Part shown: piece after piece, positions 42,861 through 52,290 of the stretch | How the letters are laid out: every line of letters starts with the position of its first letter | Position numbering within the stretch: position 1 is the stretch's first letter | Assembly (NCBI GenBank): GCA_009911365.1 | Contig: QXXF01000009.1 | Coordinates: 1 to 64,000 of the forward strand | Source: Clostridiales bacterium | Lineage (GTDB): Bacteria > Bacillota > Clostridia > Peptostreptococcales > Anaerovoracaceae | DNA: 64,000 nucleotides | Direction: 5' to 3' | Notes under the pieces: model-generated | The model's input: only the letters and a program-made list of their open reading frames with translations | The model's database searches: none | Told to the model about the DNA's origin: nothing | Position numbers and translations under genes: made by a program

Positions 42861-44297
42861 TTATTTCAATAATTCATTTACTCTTTTCTGCACTGTCGAA
42901 TAATCGTAACCTACGGCAGTCAGCCTCTGCTTACGTTCCGCTCCGTTGCCCCACTTGCCCTGAATTACCTCGTGGGCAATGGCATCAACAGACTTCTTTG
43001 CGGATGGATCCGCAGGATAGATTTTGCTGCCGTTCCCGTCAAACACGGAATGCCCCGGATTATCATCCGCGCATTTCTTTGCGTTCTCCAGCGACTTGAA
43101 CGCCCCTTTCTGCAAGGAAGCGTCTGCCCACGACTTCCGGACGCGGTACCAGATTTCCGCTTCTGCAGGAGCGGAAGGAACTGCCCCTCCCGCCGTGCCG
43201 AGGATGCCTTTCAGGATGGAGAGGATCTTCTCCCCGTATCCGGCCCCCGCCGCCCATCCTTTTCCGTCCGGGTTTTCCTTCTGCCCAAGCCACTCCACAT
43301 ATTCCGCACAGCCTCTCGTGACATACTTGAAACGCGGGTCAATGCAGGCGTTCTTCAACGCATCCGTGGAGGCGTAGGCTTTCAAGTGCTGCACCTGCGC
43401 CCGGATGCCAAACTGCGGCGTGCCGAAGGAATTCCCCTTCACACCATTGGAAGTCACGCCCATGCCACAGAAATTGTTCTGTGAAAGCGTGACCGCAGAG
43501 CCAGAAAAGGTAAAATTGCCCGTCTCAAGGCATGACTGCGCAAAGGCGATGTCGCCCCTCACGCCCTCTGCCCTACCCTCGGAAAGATACAGCGGGACCA
43601 TATCAAGGACGGACTGCGGCACTTTCGGATTCTTCGCCTTGATATATGCCTTCATCTGCTCCGCCGTTGCCACAGCATCCCCCATAATCTTCGTGTGTCC
43701 GTCCGTACCGGAGGATGCTCCGCCCATTGCCGCCTTGACGGCTTTACGGAATCCGTCCATCGTGTACCCCATGCCAAGCTGCGCCCACAGATGCTCCGGG
43801 TCGCCGTGGTTGCTGGCAATCCCCCGGCTTTGGCCTTCCCTGTGGCTGATGATGACGCCGTCCGCCAGCGGGTCCAGGCTGTATTTCTTACAGAGCATGG
43901 CGAACAGCTCCACCGCCGCTTTGTAGGTTCTTTTTGCCAACGCCCGTGCTTCTGCCAGGTTGGAGCAGATAAAGTTTGAGCCTGCTGTGTACTTTATACA
44001 CGCAGGCTCGCACATCTCTATTCCGATATGGGTATTGTTGCCACTGCCCTTGCTGCCGGAACCGCAGTGCCATCCCCGGTGGTTCCAGGGGAGCGTCTGG
44101 TACACCGTGCCGTCGTTCCCGTCAATGAAGCCGTGGACGCAGGATGTGTCATGCGCCGGGCTGTCCCACGAGCTGATGAAGGCGGATGCCATCGGCTGCG
44201 GGCAGCCCACGGAATGGAGCATCAGCCCCTTCACCGTGATTTTCCTCCCCACCGTGTAGCAGGGGTTCCTCGTCAAAATTGATTCTACCAGTTTCAT
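42861..44297 (-). CDS. Bifunctional phage endolysin (amidase, glucosaminidase, CW_7)
   Basis: In this 478 aa protein residues 1-180 form an N-acetylmuramoyl-L-alanine amidase (Amidase_2) with zinc ligands in LMLHSVG, HTSCVHGFI-like context and HREG...DPEHLW. Residues 205-375 form a glucosaminidase-type domain (GDIAFAQSCLETGNFTFSG, NNFCGMGVT). A short SPOR/SH3-like stretch (YRVRKSWADASLQKGAFKS) and a C-terminal CW_7 wall-binding repeat (AHEVIQGKWGNGAERKQRLT) follow. It cuts peptidoglycan at two bonds for host lysis. There is no signal peptide, so release depends on the holin gene, which overlaps by ATGA. Confidence 0.92.
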   Translation of the reverse strand: MKLVESILTRNPCYTVGRKITVKGLMLHSVGCPQPMASAFISSWDSPAHDTSCVHGFIDGNDGTVYQTLPWNHRGWHCGSGSKGSGNNTHIGIEMCEPACIKYTAGSNFICSNLAEARALAKRTYKAAVELFAMLCKKYSLDPLADGVIISHREGQSRGIASNHGDPEHLWAQLGMGYTMDGFRKAVKAAMGGASSGTDGHTKIMGDAVATAEQMKAYIKAKNPKVPQSVLDMVPLYLSEGRAEGVRGDIAFAQSCLETGNFTFSGSAVTLSQNNFCGMGVTSNGVKGNSFGTPQFGIRAQVQHLKAYASTDALKNACIDPRFKYVTRGCAEYVEWLGQKENPDGKGWAAGAGYGEKILSILKGILGTAGGAVPSAPAEAEIWYRVRKSWADASLQKGAFKSLENAKKCADDNPGHSVFDGNGSKIYPADPSAKKSVDAIAHEVIQGKWGNGAERKQRLTAVGYDYSTVQKRVNELLK

Positions 44298-44719
44298 TCC
44301 TCTCCATCCCCCTTCCCGTTTTCCGCCCGGTCATGCAATTGCGCCAGAATATCCTTCAGCTTCTCCGGGATGGGAAGCCCAATGTGTCCGGCATTTTCCA
44401 GGAGGCTCACGCCCTCGTTGGAGATATAGAAAAAGATGATTGCCGTCCGCAGGACGCTTCCCGTGCCGATGACCTGCACATCGAGGATGTTGGCAATCCC
44501 CACCAGCAGGAAGACCAGCACCTTCTTTGCGATGCCCTTAAAGCCCACCTCGCTGGACAGCTTCCTGTCTGCTGCGGCGCACATCACGCCCGTGACATAG
44601 TCCACCACGACAAAAGCGATGAGCGCATACAGCAGGCCGTCACAGCCGCCGAGAAACCAGCCGAGCCATCCACCGATGACAGTGAAAATAAGTTGGATCG
44701 TGTTCCAGAATTCCTTCAT
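44294..44719 (-). CDS. Phage holin (Cph1/TcdE-like family)
   Basis: The 141 aa product has about three membrane segments (IQLIFTVIGGWLGWFLGG, LLYALIAFVVVDYVTGVMCA, VLVFLLVGIANILDVQVI). It shows the family motif VVDYVTGV with the GFKGIAKK loop typical of phage holin family 4 (Holin_Cph1). It opens the membrane to release the endolysin encoded directly downstream. GGAGGG precedes the ATG by 8 bases. Confidence 0.9.
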   Translation of the reverse strand: MKEFWNTIQLIFTVIGGWLGWFLGGCDGLLYALIAFVVVDYVTGVMCAAADRKLSSEVGFKGIAKKVLVFLLVGIANILDVQVIGTGSVLRTAIIFFYISNEGVSLLENAGHIGLPIPEKLKDILAQLHDRAENGKGDGEE

Positions 44720-44970
44720 GTTGAAACCCTCCGTTTCTAAAATTTTTTTGTATGAAAAAAACGGGTGTCCGAAATGGGCATCCGCCAGTTTCCGTGAAAT
44801 ATTTATTTGTGTCGTTTACACAAGCATCTGTGGGAATCTTTGTCACATTTATGCCCCTGTTTCCCTTGCTATTTCACGGCTTCAGAGTGATTAATAACAC
44901 TACCCAAAGCCCCGCCTGCCAAAAAAAACGGAGGCGGCAGGGGAAAACAAAATAATCAGGAGGACATCTT

Positions 44971-45342
44971 ATGAAGACAAAGAACATCAAAGTCGTTTAC
45001 ACCTACCGCCACCACCAGAGCGGCGGCATCCTTCACAGCGGCACCGGCCCATGCACCGCAGTCCCGAAGATACAGATGGAAGGCCACTGGCTGGAAGCAC
45101 TCGGCTTTTCCATCGGTGCCCCGCTCATCGTCGAATATGAGGAAGGCTCCATTCACATCCGCACCCTCACAGCCGAAGAACTGGCGGCAAAGGAGCAGCG
45201 GGAGGCACAGGCGGAGCTTGAAAAAAGGATCGCGCAGCTTGAACAGATGAAACGCCGCATTGACGCCGAAGCCGCATCCCTCTCCATGGTCGCAGAACCA
45301 GCCAGACCATACGCCGCATCCGCACCGGAATCCCGGAACTGA
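44971..45342 (+). CDS. SymE-like type I toxin-family protein on the opposite strand
   Basis: The 123 aa product has the SymE/AbrB-like core PKIQMEGHWLEALGFSIGAP and IVEYEEGSIHIR. A helical, coiled tail follows (QREAQAELEKRIAQLEQM). SymE proteins are RNA-cutting or nucleoid-binding toxins normally held down by an antisense RNA. It is the only clear plus-strand gene in the phage late region, with its own AGGAGG site, and faces the tail genes tail-to-tail across a hairpin. It looks like an autonomously transcribed cargo ('moron') gene. Confidence 0.72.
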   Translation: MKTKNIKVVYTYRHHQSGGILHSGTGPCTAVPKIQMEGHWLEALGFSIGAPLIVEYEEGSIHIRTLTAEELAAKEQREAQAELEKRIAQLEQMKRRIDAEAASLSMVAEPARPYAASAPESRN

Positions 45343-45388
45343 AGAAACGCCGCACGCCGGGGCTCCCGGCACACACCACCCTTTTATC

Positions 45389-45417
45389 ACGGCAGGGGAA
45401 ACGCATCCCCCTGCCGT
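45389..45417. terminator. Perfect hairpin between convergent genes
   Basis: ACGGCAGGGG (45389-45398) and CCCCTGCCGT (45408-45417) form a GC-rich 10-pair stem between the SymE-like stop and the tail-protein stop. No T tract follows on either strand, so it may be rho-assisted or block opposing polymerases. Confidence 0.55.
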
Positions 45418-45428
45418 AAAGCTGTCCG

Positions 45429-46823
45429 TCATGCCTCCTCCGTCAGCGTATAGGTGATCTTCATGGTCTTGTTGGCGTCCTTCACCACCGCTGAGGACAG
45501 GTTGTTGATGGTAACAAGGTACGGCGTCAGAAGGTACATATGGCGGTACTCGTTCCCATAGCTCCCTCCCCACCCCACCAGGAACTGCTTATGCTGGAAC
45601 AGCGGCGTCGCCGCGCTGCCGAGCCTGGCGCTCCCCTGGGTGTGGATGACCGTGTCGTCTGCCGTGACCTGGAAGTCCCCGCCGATGATGAGGTCGCCTA
45701 TCAGCGTAAGATACAGCTCGCAGGTCGCGGACTCGCACAGCGGCTTCATCTTGGAAGTGAAGCCGAAAGCGACCAGCGTCACATCTGCGGAATTCGCCAC
45801 GTTTATTTTATAAATGCCCTTTTTGTCATACGCAGGGACATACAGGTACCCGTCCCGCATACAGCAGCGGCACTCCCTCTGCGGGTAGCTGTCATCCATG
45901 TCCCGCTCCCCCACCGTCATCAGCTTTGCGTTGGACAGCGTCCACTCCCCCTCCGTCATGGAATAGTCCGCCTTGGATATCTTCACCCACAGCATCTTTG
46001 CGTTCCCGGAGGAATTCGCCTGGTTGGAGAAGCCGTACCAGTACCCGTCCTTCCCGTCCATGAATTCCCCATATTTCGTATAGCTGCCCAGGAACAGGAA
46101 AGTCTCCGTCGGCACGGCATGGTCTTCCAGCACCGTGTAGGTGGAATCATCCAGCTTTTCATTCAGCCCGATGGTGAAGACGGGGATGCGCACCTTCCGT
46201 ATCCGCACGCTGGAATCCGCAAAGGTGATGGAGTACAGCAGGTCCTTTTCAAAATCCACCTCCACCGCCTCGAACAGTACCGCCTGTTTCGCTTTCCCAA
46301 GGTCGCCGATGTCCAGCTTTTTTATCTTGAGGAACGTGCTGGCGTCCCCCGCCAGGCTCCCGTAGGCGTTCTGCCCGCCCTGGGCGCTGGTCAGCGCCAC
46401 AGCCGCAATGGTGCCGTTGCCCTGGCTTGGCGTGAACTCCCACACAAATTTATAGCCGTTCTCCAAAGCCTTGCTTTCCGTCTGGTTCATGCTGCCCCTG
46501 GCCGTGTTCGCCGTGGTGTTCACGTTGTTGGAGGCATAGGCCACCGGGAGGTTATCCGACATCTCATAGATGTGCGCCGCATCCTCTTCCAGCGTCTTGG
46601 GGAAGAGCAGGATGCCGCCGACCATGTTCGGGCAGATGGGGAGCAGCGTCCCGTTCCAGCTTAAGACATCCGCCAGGTTCTCTTCTGAGTAAAACACGCC
46701 CATGGGGTTCATGCCCAGGATGTCGTTCACCGCCTCCGTCACCATGTTCTCCTCCGTGACGCTCTCCACTTCCCCCGTGGCTTCATCCGTAAGTTCCAGT
46801 ACCATCGTCCCTTTCAGCTTCAT
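45429..46823 (-). CDS. Phage tail/baseplate-associated protein, possible host-contact protein
   Basis: The 464 aa beta-rich protein shows no transmembrane part. It begins MKLKGTMVLELTDEATGEVE and has blade-like segments that read as a propeller or receptor-binding layout (GSYTKYGEFMDGKDGYWYGF, MRDGYLYVPAYDKKGIYKIN). It is the last structural gene, its ATG overlaps the stop of the preceding tail gene, and lysis genes follow. That position is typical of tail-tip or receptor-binding proteins. Function is inferred from position and build only. Confidence 0.62.
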   Translation of the reverse strand: MKLKGTMVLELTDEATGEVESVTEENMVTEAVNDILGMNPMGVFYSEENLADVLSWNGTLLPICPNMVGGILLFPKTLEEDAAHIYEMSDNLPVAYASNNVNTTANTARGSMNQTESKALENGYKFVWEFTPSQGNGTIAAVALTSAQGGQNAYGSLAGDASTFLKIKKLDIGDLGKAKQAVLFEAVEVDFEKDLLYSITFADSSVRIRKVRIPVFTIGLNEKLDDSTYTVLEDHAVPTETFLFLGSYTKYGEFMDGKDGYWYGFSNQANSSGNAKMLWVKISKADYSMTEGEWTLSNAKLMTVGERDMDDSYPQRECRCCMRDGYLYVPAYDKKGIYKINVANSADVTLVAFGFTSKMKPLCESATCELYLTLIGDLIIGGDFQVTADDTVIHTQGSARLGSAATPLFQHKQFLVGWGGSYGNEYRHMYLLTPYLVTINNLSSAVVKDANKTMKITYTLTEEA

Positions 46824-48709
46824 CCTGTCCCCTCTCCTTCCTGCGGCAGCTCCACGGGCTTCCCGAACGCGCCGATGCCCGCCTTCCTGATGCTGTCCGA
46901 ATAATATTTCTTTACCAGCTCCATTGTCTCAAACCCCATCTCCCCGGAGAACGCCTTCGCCTGCAGGCCGCCCTTAAGCGTGAACGGCTGCACATATTCC
47001 TCCACCGTGATGGTGCCGTCCCATGCTGCTCCCGCAGCCATACCCTGGCCGCTGATGGAGGCGATACACCCGCCCGTGCTGATTGCCGCCGTGCCGCCCT
47101 CCATCCGCAGGTGGACGCTGAAGGTGTTCGTGATGTTCGGCACAAGCCCGTCAATCGGGTAATACAGGGAGAGTATATGCTTCCCGCTCCCCCAGGTCTC
47201 TACGGGGTAATGAATAAGGACCTCGGAATCGTTGAATTCATAAGTGACATACGCCACCGCCTTCCCGTCCTCCGTCCATGTGACCGGAATCTCCACATCC
47301 ACCGTGACGCTTTCCGTATCTGTTCCCGGCTCACTGCCGTCCCCGGTATCTGTTCCGGCATCCGCGCCTGTTCCTGTATCCCCGCCGCCCCCTGCCGGGA
47401 ACGGGACCACGATGCTCCCTTTCGCACTGGCAGAACGGCTCACCTGCCCTGCGGACACATCCACCAGCACCTGCCCGAAAAACTGCACATGGGTCTCTTC
47501 CTTCGCCGCAAACTCAATGCTGATGATCCGCACATTTGTCTCCGCCACCGTATAGGCGGAGGCGTTGGTAAAGGTGTGTATCCCGATCTTCCCCGCCTCG
47601 ATTTGGTTTAAGAGTCCGGAGATGTTCTTGTCGTTCTTCGATTTCGCCTGCGCCAGCATTGGGTTCTTCCCCACGCATTTCAGCATGTGTTTTCCCCCGA
47701 TCTTACAGTTGGAGGAAGTGATGCATGCGGTCTGGCTCCCGTCCGCCTGCCCGCCCGTGAAGGTCAGCACGTCCCCCAGGTCAAGCGCCGGGTTCCCGAT
47801 GGTGCTGGAATCAAACGGCACATAACTGACCACCGCCAGGTCATTTAAAATGTTCCTGCAGAGCGTTTCCCGCGTCTCCTCCAGCCCGAACTGCAGGAGC
47901 GGGTTCACCGCCAGGTTCATGGTCAGCCCGTCGTCCGGCTCCAGGGCGTAATACTCCGCCGTCTGCGTCCGCAGGTTCGTGGAGCTGACCGCCGTGTACC
48001 GGGTGATGAAGTCGGAAAAGCTGCTGGTGAACCGGTGCCTGCTCTTTACCTCCATCACCGGCTCCGCCCCGTATTTGCGCAGCTCCAGCTTCCCTTCCCT
48101 GTTGATGCAGAAAAAGCCGCCAAGCACCTGCCCCACGAAGTACAGCACGTCACGGTACGTCTCAATGTCATTCTCCGAGTAGATGGAGAGCAGCTCCGTG
48201 CCGTTGGGCATGGCCTCGATCTCCGCCTGCGTATGCGCCAGCTCCACGGCACAGGCTTTGCAGCATAAATCCAGGAACGCCCAGGCATTGTCCACTGTCT
48301 CAAAGCTGTTGAAACTTTTCTCAAAGCGCAGCATATAGTCATAGGCTTTCAGCTCCAGGCAGTGCGCCGTCCGGTTCGCCTCACTGACCTCAAAGATGCC
48401 CATCGGCACTTCCTCATAGCTCCCGTCCGCAAGCCGCAAATGGTAGGAAAGCCGCACCTCCGCCCCTTCCAGCGTGTAGCGGTCGATCTGTGAAAACAGG
48501 GTAATCCCCATCTCTGCGGCATACACCGTGCCTAATTCGATCTCCGCGCTGCCGCAGCACTGTGCCGTGATGTACCCGCTGCCCTTCACGATATCTCCGT
48601 AAACGAACGGATACACAGCGCCGCCCTTTGTCGTGATCTGCCCCGTCCAGTAATAATTCCGTGTGTTCTCCTGCACTGCCTGCAGGAACGCCTCGCTCAC
48701 CGGATACAT
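46820..48709 (-). CDS. Phage tail-tip hub protein
   Basis: The 629 aa product starts at the ATG at 48709 (GGAGGAGG upstream; an earlier in-frame ATG has no site). The N-terminal 370 residues resemble siphophage tail-hub proteins (YYWTGQITTKGGAVYPFVYG, LELKAYDYMLRFEKSFNSFE, LDLGDVLTFTGGQADGSQTA). A low-complexity Gly/Thr/Asp linker follows (GGGGDTGTGADAGTDTGDGS), then a C-terminal beta domain that may bind sugar or the cell wall. It follows the tape measure gene, as tail-tip proteins do. Confidence 0.68.
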   Translation of the reverse strand: MYPVSEAFLQAVQENTRNYYWTGQITTKGGAVYPFVYGDIVKGSGYITAQCCGSAEIELGTVYAAEMGITLFSQIDRYTLEGAEVRLSYHLRLADGSYEEVPMGIFEVSEANRTAHCLELKAYDYMLRFEKSFNSFETVDNAWAFLDLCCKACAVELAHTQAEIEAMPNGTELLSIYSENDIETYRDVLYFVGQVLGGFFCINREGKLELRKYGAEPVMEVKSRHRFTSSFSDFITRYTAVSSTNLRTQTAEYYALEPDDGLTMNLAVNPLLQFGLEETRETLCRNILNDLAVVSYVPFDSSTIGNPALDLGDVLTFTGGQADGSQTACITSSNCKIGGKHMLKCVGKNPMLAQAKSKNDKNISGLLNQIEAGKIGIHTFTNASAYTVAETNVRIISIEFAAKEETHVQFFGQVLVDVSAGQVSRSASAKGSIVVPFPAGGGGDTGTGADAGTDTGDGSEPGTDTESVTVDVEIPVTWTEDGKAVAYVTYEFNDSEVLIHYPVETWGSGKHILSLYYPIDGLVPNITNTFSVHLRMEGGTAAISTGGCIASISGQGMAAGAAWDGTITVEEYVQPFTLKGGLQAKAFSGEMGFETMELVKKYYSDSIRKAGIGAFGKPVELPQEGEGTG

Positions 48710-48748
48710 CCGGATGCCACCTCCTCCCGCCATGCTTTCCCTGCATTC

Positions 48749-49111
48749 TTATAATTCTTTCAGCGTAAATGACACCTTCCACAATCCCTTATAGGACGTG
48801 TCTTTCACGAGGCTTGCCTTATAGCCGCTGATGAACATTTCCGTCCGCTTTATCTCCAGCGTCTCCGCGTCAAAATAATCCACGGTGAGCTTCTCCTTCT
48901 GCTTAAACCCCGTCAGCAGTTTCAGCCACTTCGGGGAAACGGAGAAAGCGGCGGGGATAGAGACCACGCCCATCCTCACCACGTCCCTCTGCGTGGTCCC
49001 AGCCTCCGTCTCGCCGCCGGAATCCGCCTCCACGTCCGCCATCTGCACCTCGTAGGAGTCTGGCAGGGGCAGCGGCATCCCGTCAATGGTTAAATACTGT
49101 ATATATGCCAT
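48749..49111 (-). CDS. Phage distal tail-region protein (DUF6711-like)
   Basis: The 120 aa beta-rich protein begins MAYIQYLTIDGMPLPLPDSY and contains SVSPKWLKLLTGFKQKEKLT and YKASLVKDTSYKGLWKVSFT. It lies between tape measure and hub, 6 bases from the former. Small proteins of this place and type form part of the distal tail in Clostridia phages, but the exact role is not known. Confidence 0.65.
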   Translation of the reverse strand: MAYIQYLTIDGMPLPLPDSYEVQMADVEADSGGETEAGTTQRDVVRMGVVSIPAAFSVSPKWLKLLTGFKQKEKLTVDYFDAETLEIKRTEMFISGYKASLVKDTSYKGLWKVSFTLKEL

Positions 49112-49117
49112 GCCGCC

Positions 49118-52054
49118 TTACCTCCCTCCCGACCTTAAGTTCTGCCTTGCCTGCGCGTCCACCACCACTTCGTCCAGCAGCGTCCCGCCCACATACACGG
49201 GGATGCAGATGGTTCCGCCGCCCGCCATCTCCTGCAGGCTGGAAAGCATCTCCCGAAGCCCTCCGAGCAGCTCGCTTACGGAAGAATCCCCGGAGGAATC
49301 CCGGCCGCCCTGCATCTGGACGGCGGCGGCCTGCGGCTGGAGCATCAGGTCGGACGCCACCCCGGACACGGCTTTTTTCACCATGCCCCGGCTCTTTTCG
49401 ATGCCCTTTGCCAGCCCGGACATGAAGTCCGGCATCCAGCTCTCATAATCCGTCAGCGGCCCCTCATCCGGCACGGAGAAATGCAGGAAGGAACGTATCT
49501 TGTCCGCCACATCTGAAACTGCGTTTACCACGTTGCCGATGGCGCTGCGGATGCCGTCCGCAATGCCGTTGATGAAGTCCTTGCCCCACTCCAGGGCTTT
49601 CCCCGGCAGCGAGGTGATGAAGCTGATGGCGGACTGGAACCCGGACTGCACCACGCTCCCCAGGGAGGAAAGCGCGGAGCGTATCCCGGACACCATGCTT
49701 TTGAAAGCGTTGACTGCCGCCTGCTTTAAATTGGACGCAATGGATGACACCAGGTTTTTCAGCCCGTTCCATGCGGACGAGGCTGTATTCTTGATCGCCG
49801 TCCAGATATTCGTTATGGTATTTTTCAGCCCGGTAAGCAGGATGGAGACGTGGTTCGCAAGCCCCTGCGCCAGCGAGCCGACCACCTGCTTGATGCCGTT
49901 CCAGATATTGGACGCCGCATTCTTGATGTTGTTCCAGATGTTTGCGGCATCCTCTTTCAGCTTCGTAAAATTCCCGGTCACCAGGTCGATGAGCAATAAT
50001 ACCGACCCAAGCACCACGTTTTTTATCAGCTCCCATGCGCCGGAAGCCGCCGTCTTGATGCCGTTCCAGATGCCCTGCAGGGTCGTGGAGAGGTTCTCCC
50101 ACAGGGAGCGTATCATATCCACAATGCCCGTCAAAACGGGATTGTTCATCATGTTCGTCCAGATGCTGCTGAAAAAGTCGCCCACGGACTGCCACAGACC
50201 GCTCCACCATGCCGGGATGCCCTGAAAGAACGACACCAGGGAATTCCAGGCATTCGGTATGGTCTCTGTAAAGAAAGAACAGATGACTTCCCAGGCGGAA
50301 ACAAAAAATTCCTTGATTTTCGTCCAGATGGCATTCACCGCATCACGGAACCATTCGCATTTGTTGTACAGCACCACAAGGATTGCCACCACTGCCGCAA
50401 TTGCCAGAGGCACCCATCCGATAGCCGCCACCACGGCGGAGATCGCCGGGATCACCGTCCCGGACACAAACCCGATTACACCGGAAATAGCGCTGGCGAT
50501 CTGCGGCACCACGGTCATAATTGTTCCGATTGCCCCGACCACTTTCCCGATGACAATCAGGACGGGGCCGAGCGCCGCAGCCACCAAAGCCACCGTGACG
50601 ATGATCTTCTTCGTGCCTTCGTCCAGGCTGTTCAGCCAGTCCACAAGCCCCTGAATCCAGCCCACGATCTGCCGGATGTAGGGCATCAGGATTTCCCCGA
50701 TGGAGATTGCCAGTCCCTCCAACTGGCTCTTTAAGATCGTAAGCTGCCCCGCAAGGTTATCCTGCATGGTGGCCGCCATCTTCTCCGCCGTGCCGTCACA
50801 GTTGTTGATGGCGCTGTTCAGCTTTTCAATGTCCCCCGGCGCGGCGTTCATCACCGCAAGGAATCCGGACATGGCGTTCTTGCCCACCAGAGCCTCCGCA
50901 TTGGCGGCCTTCTCCGACTCGGACATCTGTGCGAATGCCGCGCGGCAGTCTGCCAGGATGTCCCCAAGGCTCCTCATGCTGCCGTCCGTGTTCGTGGTCT
51001 GTACCGTCAGCTCCCCGAAGGCAGCCCCGGTAAACTTCACTTCCCCGGTGAGGTTGGTCATCATGGAGCGCATGGCCGTGCCTGCCTGGGAGGACTTGAT
51101 GCCCGCATTCGCCATCAGGCCGATGGCCTCTGCGGTATCCTCTGCGGAAAAACCGAGTGCGCCGGCCACGGGCGCACAGTATTTAAACGTCTCGCCCATC
51201 ATGGATACGTTCGTGTTGGCATTCGAGCTTGCCGCCGCAAGGATATCCGCGAAATGCCCGGAATCCTCCGCCGACAGCCCCAGGGCGGTCAGCGCGTCCG
51301 TCACGATATCCGAGGTGGTCGCCAGATCCTCCCCGGAGGCTGCGGCAAGGTTCATGATGCCCTCGATGCCGGAAAGCATATCGTTCGTCTTCCAGCCGGC
51401 CATGGCCATGTAGTTCATTGCCTCTGCCGCCTCGGATGCGGAGAACTTGGTCTTGCTGCCCATCTCACGGGCCTTGTCACGCAGGGCTTCCAGGTCTTTC
51501 CCGGTCGCCCCGGACACAGCCGCCACCTGGCTCATGGCCGAGTCGAAGTCGGAAGCCACCTTCACGGCGGCCACGCCAAGCCCGCCCACCGCCGCAGTGA
51601 CGGGCATCAGCTTCTGGCCGACGCCCTCAATGGCGGAGCCCACGGTCTTTAACTTCTCCCCTGTGGCGGCGATCTTCTGCAATGCCACGGCGGACTGCCC
51701 CGCCTGCCGCTCCAGGTCACGCAGGTTGTTTTCCGTCTCGATGATCTCCCGCTGGAGGGCATCGTACTGGCTCTGGGAAATCTCGCCCCTTGCCAGCGCG
51801 TCATTCGCCTGCTCCGCCGCCGTTTTCAGCGTCTCCAGCTTTTCCTTCGTTTCCGAAACCGCCTGGCCGAGCAGCCGGTGCTTCTGCGCCATCAGCTCCG
51901 TGTTGCCGGGGTCGAGCTTCAGCAGCTTCTCTACGTCCTTAAGCTGTGACTGCGTGTTCCGTATCTCCGTGTTCACGCCTTTTAGCGCCGTCTGGAGCTT
52001 CGTGGTGTCGCCGCCAATCTCTACCGTAATCCCTTTTATCCTGTTTGCCGCCAC
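49118..52054 (-). CDS. Phage tail tape measure protein
   Basis: In this 978 aa protein the N-terminal 130 residues are a long coiled coil (LKDVEKLLKLDPGNTELMAQ). A TP901-type PhageMin_Tail domain follows (VASDFDSAMSQVAAVSGATG, MAMAGWKTNDMLSGIEGIMN, GLMANAGIKSSQAGTAMRSM). Hydrophobic helices span about 495-565, and the rest consists of amphipathic tandem repeats of the type WNGIKTAASGAWELIKNVV. The protein sets tail length and helps DNA pass into the cell. Confidence 0.92.
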   Translation of the reverse strand: MAANRIKGITVEIGGDTTKLQTALKGVNTEIRNTQSQLKDVEKLLKLDPGNTELMAQKHRLLGQAVSETKEKLETLKTAAEQANDALARGEISQSQYDALQREIIETENNLRDLERQAGQSAVALQKIAATGEKLKTVGSAIEGVGQKLMPVTAAVGGLGVAAVKVASDFDSAMSQVAAVSGATGKDLEALRDKAREMGSKTKFSASEAAEAMNYMAMAGWKTNDMLSGIEGIMNLAAASGEDLATTSDIVTDALTALGLSAEDSGHFADILAAASSNANTNVSMMGETFKYCAPVAGALGFSAEDTAEAIGLMANAGIKSSQAGTAMRSMMTNLTGEVKFTGAAFGELTVQTTNTDGSMRSLGDILADCRAAFAQMSESEKAANAEALVGKNAMSGFLAVMNAAPGDIEKLNSAINNCDGTAEKMAATMQDNLAGQLTILKSQLEGLAISIGEILMPYIRQIVGWIQGLVDWLNSLDEGTKKIIVTVALVAAALGPVLIVIGKVVGAIGTIMTVVPQIASAISGVIGFVSGTVIPAISAVVAAIGWVPLAIAAVVAILVVLYNKCEWFRDAVNAIWTKIKEFFVSAWEVICSFFTETIPNAWNSLVSFFQGIPAWWSGLWQSVGDFFSSIWTNMMNNPVLTGIVDMIRSLWENLSTTLQGIWNGIKTAASGAWELIKNVVLGSVLLLIDLVTGNFTKLKEDAANIWNNIKNAASNIWNGIKQVVGSLAQGLANHVSILLTGLKNTITNIWTAIKNTASSAWNGLKNLVSSIASNLKQAAVNAFKSMVSGIRSALSSLGSVVQSGFQSAISFITSLPGKALEWGKDFINGIADGIRSAIGNVVNAVSDVADKIRSFLHFSVPDEGPLTDYESWMPDFMSGLAKGIEKSRGMVKKAVSGVASDLMLQPQAAAVQMQGGRDSSGDSSVSELLGGLREMLSSLQEMAGGGTICIPVYVGGTLLDEVVVDAQARQNLRSGGR

Positions 52055-52125
52055 ACCAACACCCCCTTAACGGCGCAAAAAAAGCCCGGCTGCCCAGGCG
52101 TTATCAAAAAAATCCAAATCTGCGG

Positions 52126-52290
52126 TTAAAATAAATCGAACTCGTCCTGCCCTGCGATAATGGAGTAGTCCGCGCTGTCATTGCTGCTCTCCGCGTACAT
52201 ATCGTTGACCATGCCGATGGTCAGCAAATCTAAATCCCGGATGGAGATACCGAGCTGCACACACCGCAGCAGGAACAGCGGCGTGGTCAT
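52126..52290 (-). CDS. Tail assembly chaperone second frame (gpT-like, made by -1 frameshift)
   Basis: This 54-codon frame from the ATG at 52290 (MTTPLFLLRCVQLGISIRDL, ends GQDEFDLF) has no separate ribosome site. It lies in the -1 frame relative to the tail chaperone gene and is open back across the slippery site at 52311-52317. Reading through gives ...AKK-LRATDRPMTTPLF..., the usual G-GT arrangement of siphophage tail chaperones between major tail protein and tape measure. Short acidic C-terminal extensions of this kind are normal. Confidence 0.78.
   Translation of the reverse strand: MTTPLFLLRCVQLGISIRDLDLLTIGMVNDMYAESSNDSADYSIIAGQDEFDLF

Noticed and set aside
44750-44790. Terminator between holin and SymE-like gene
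   Set aside because: The possible stem GGATGCCC/GGACACCC has two mismatches in eight pairs, too weak to call.
45540-46664. Long plus-strand open frame of 374 codons opposite a tail gene
   Set aside because: The His/Arg/Pro-rich composition is typical of antisense frames in GC-rich genes, and the minus-strand gene is coupled to its neighbour.
52126-52290. Independent small gene with its own start
   Set aside because: No ribosome site precedes the ATG at 52290, and the frame is open back to an in-phase slippery heptamer, so a frameshift extension is more likely.
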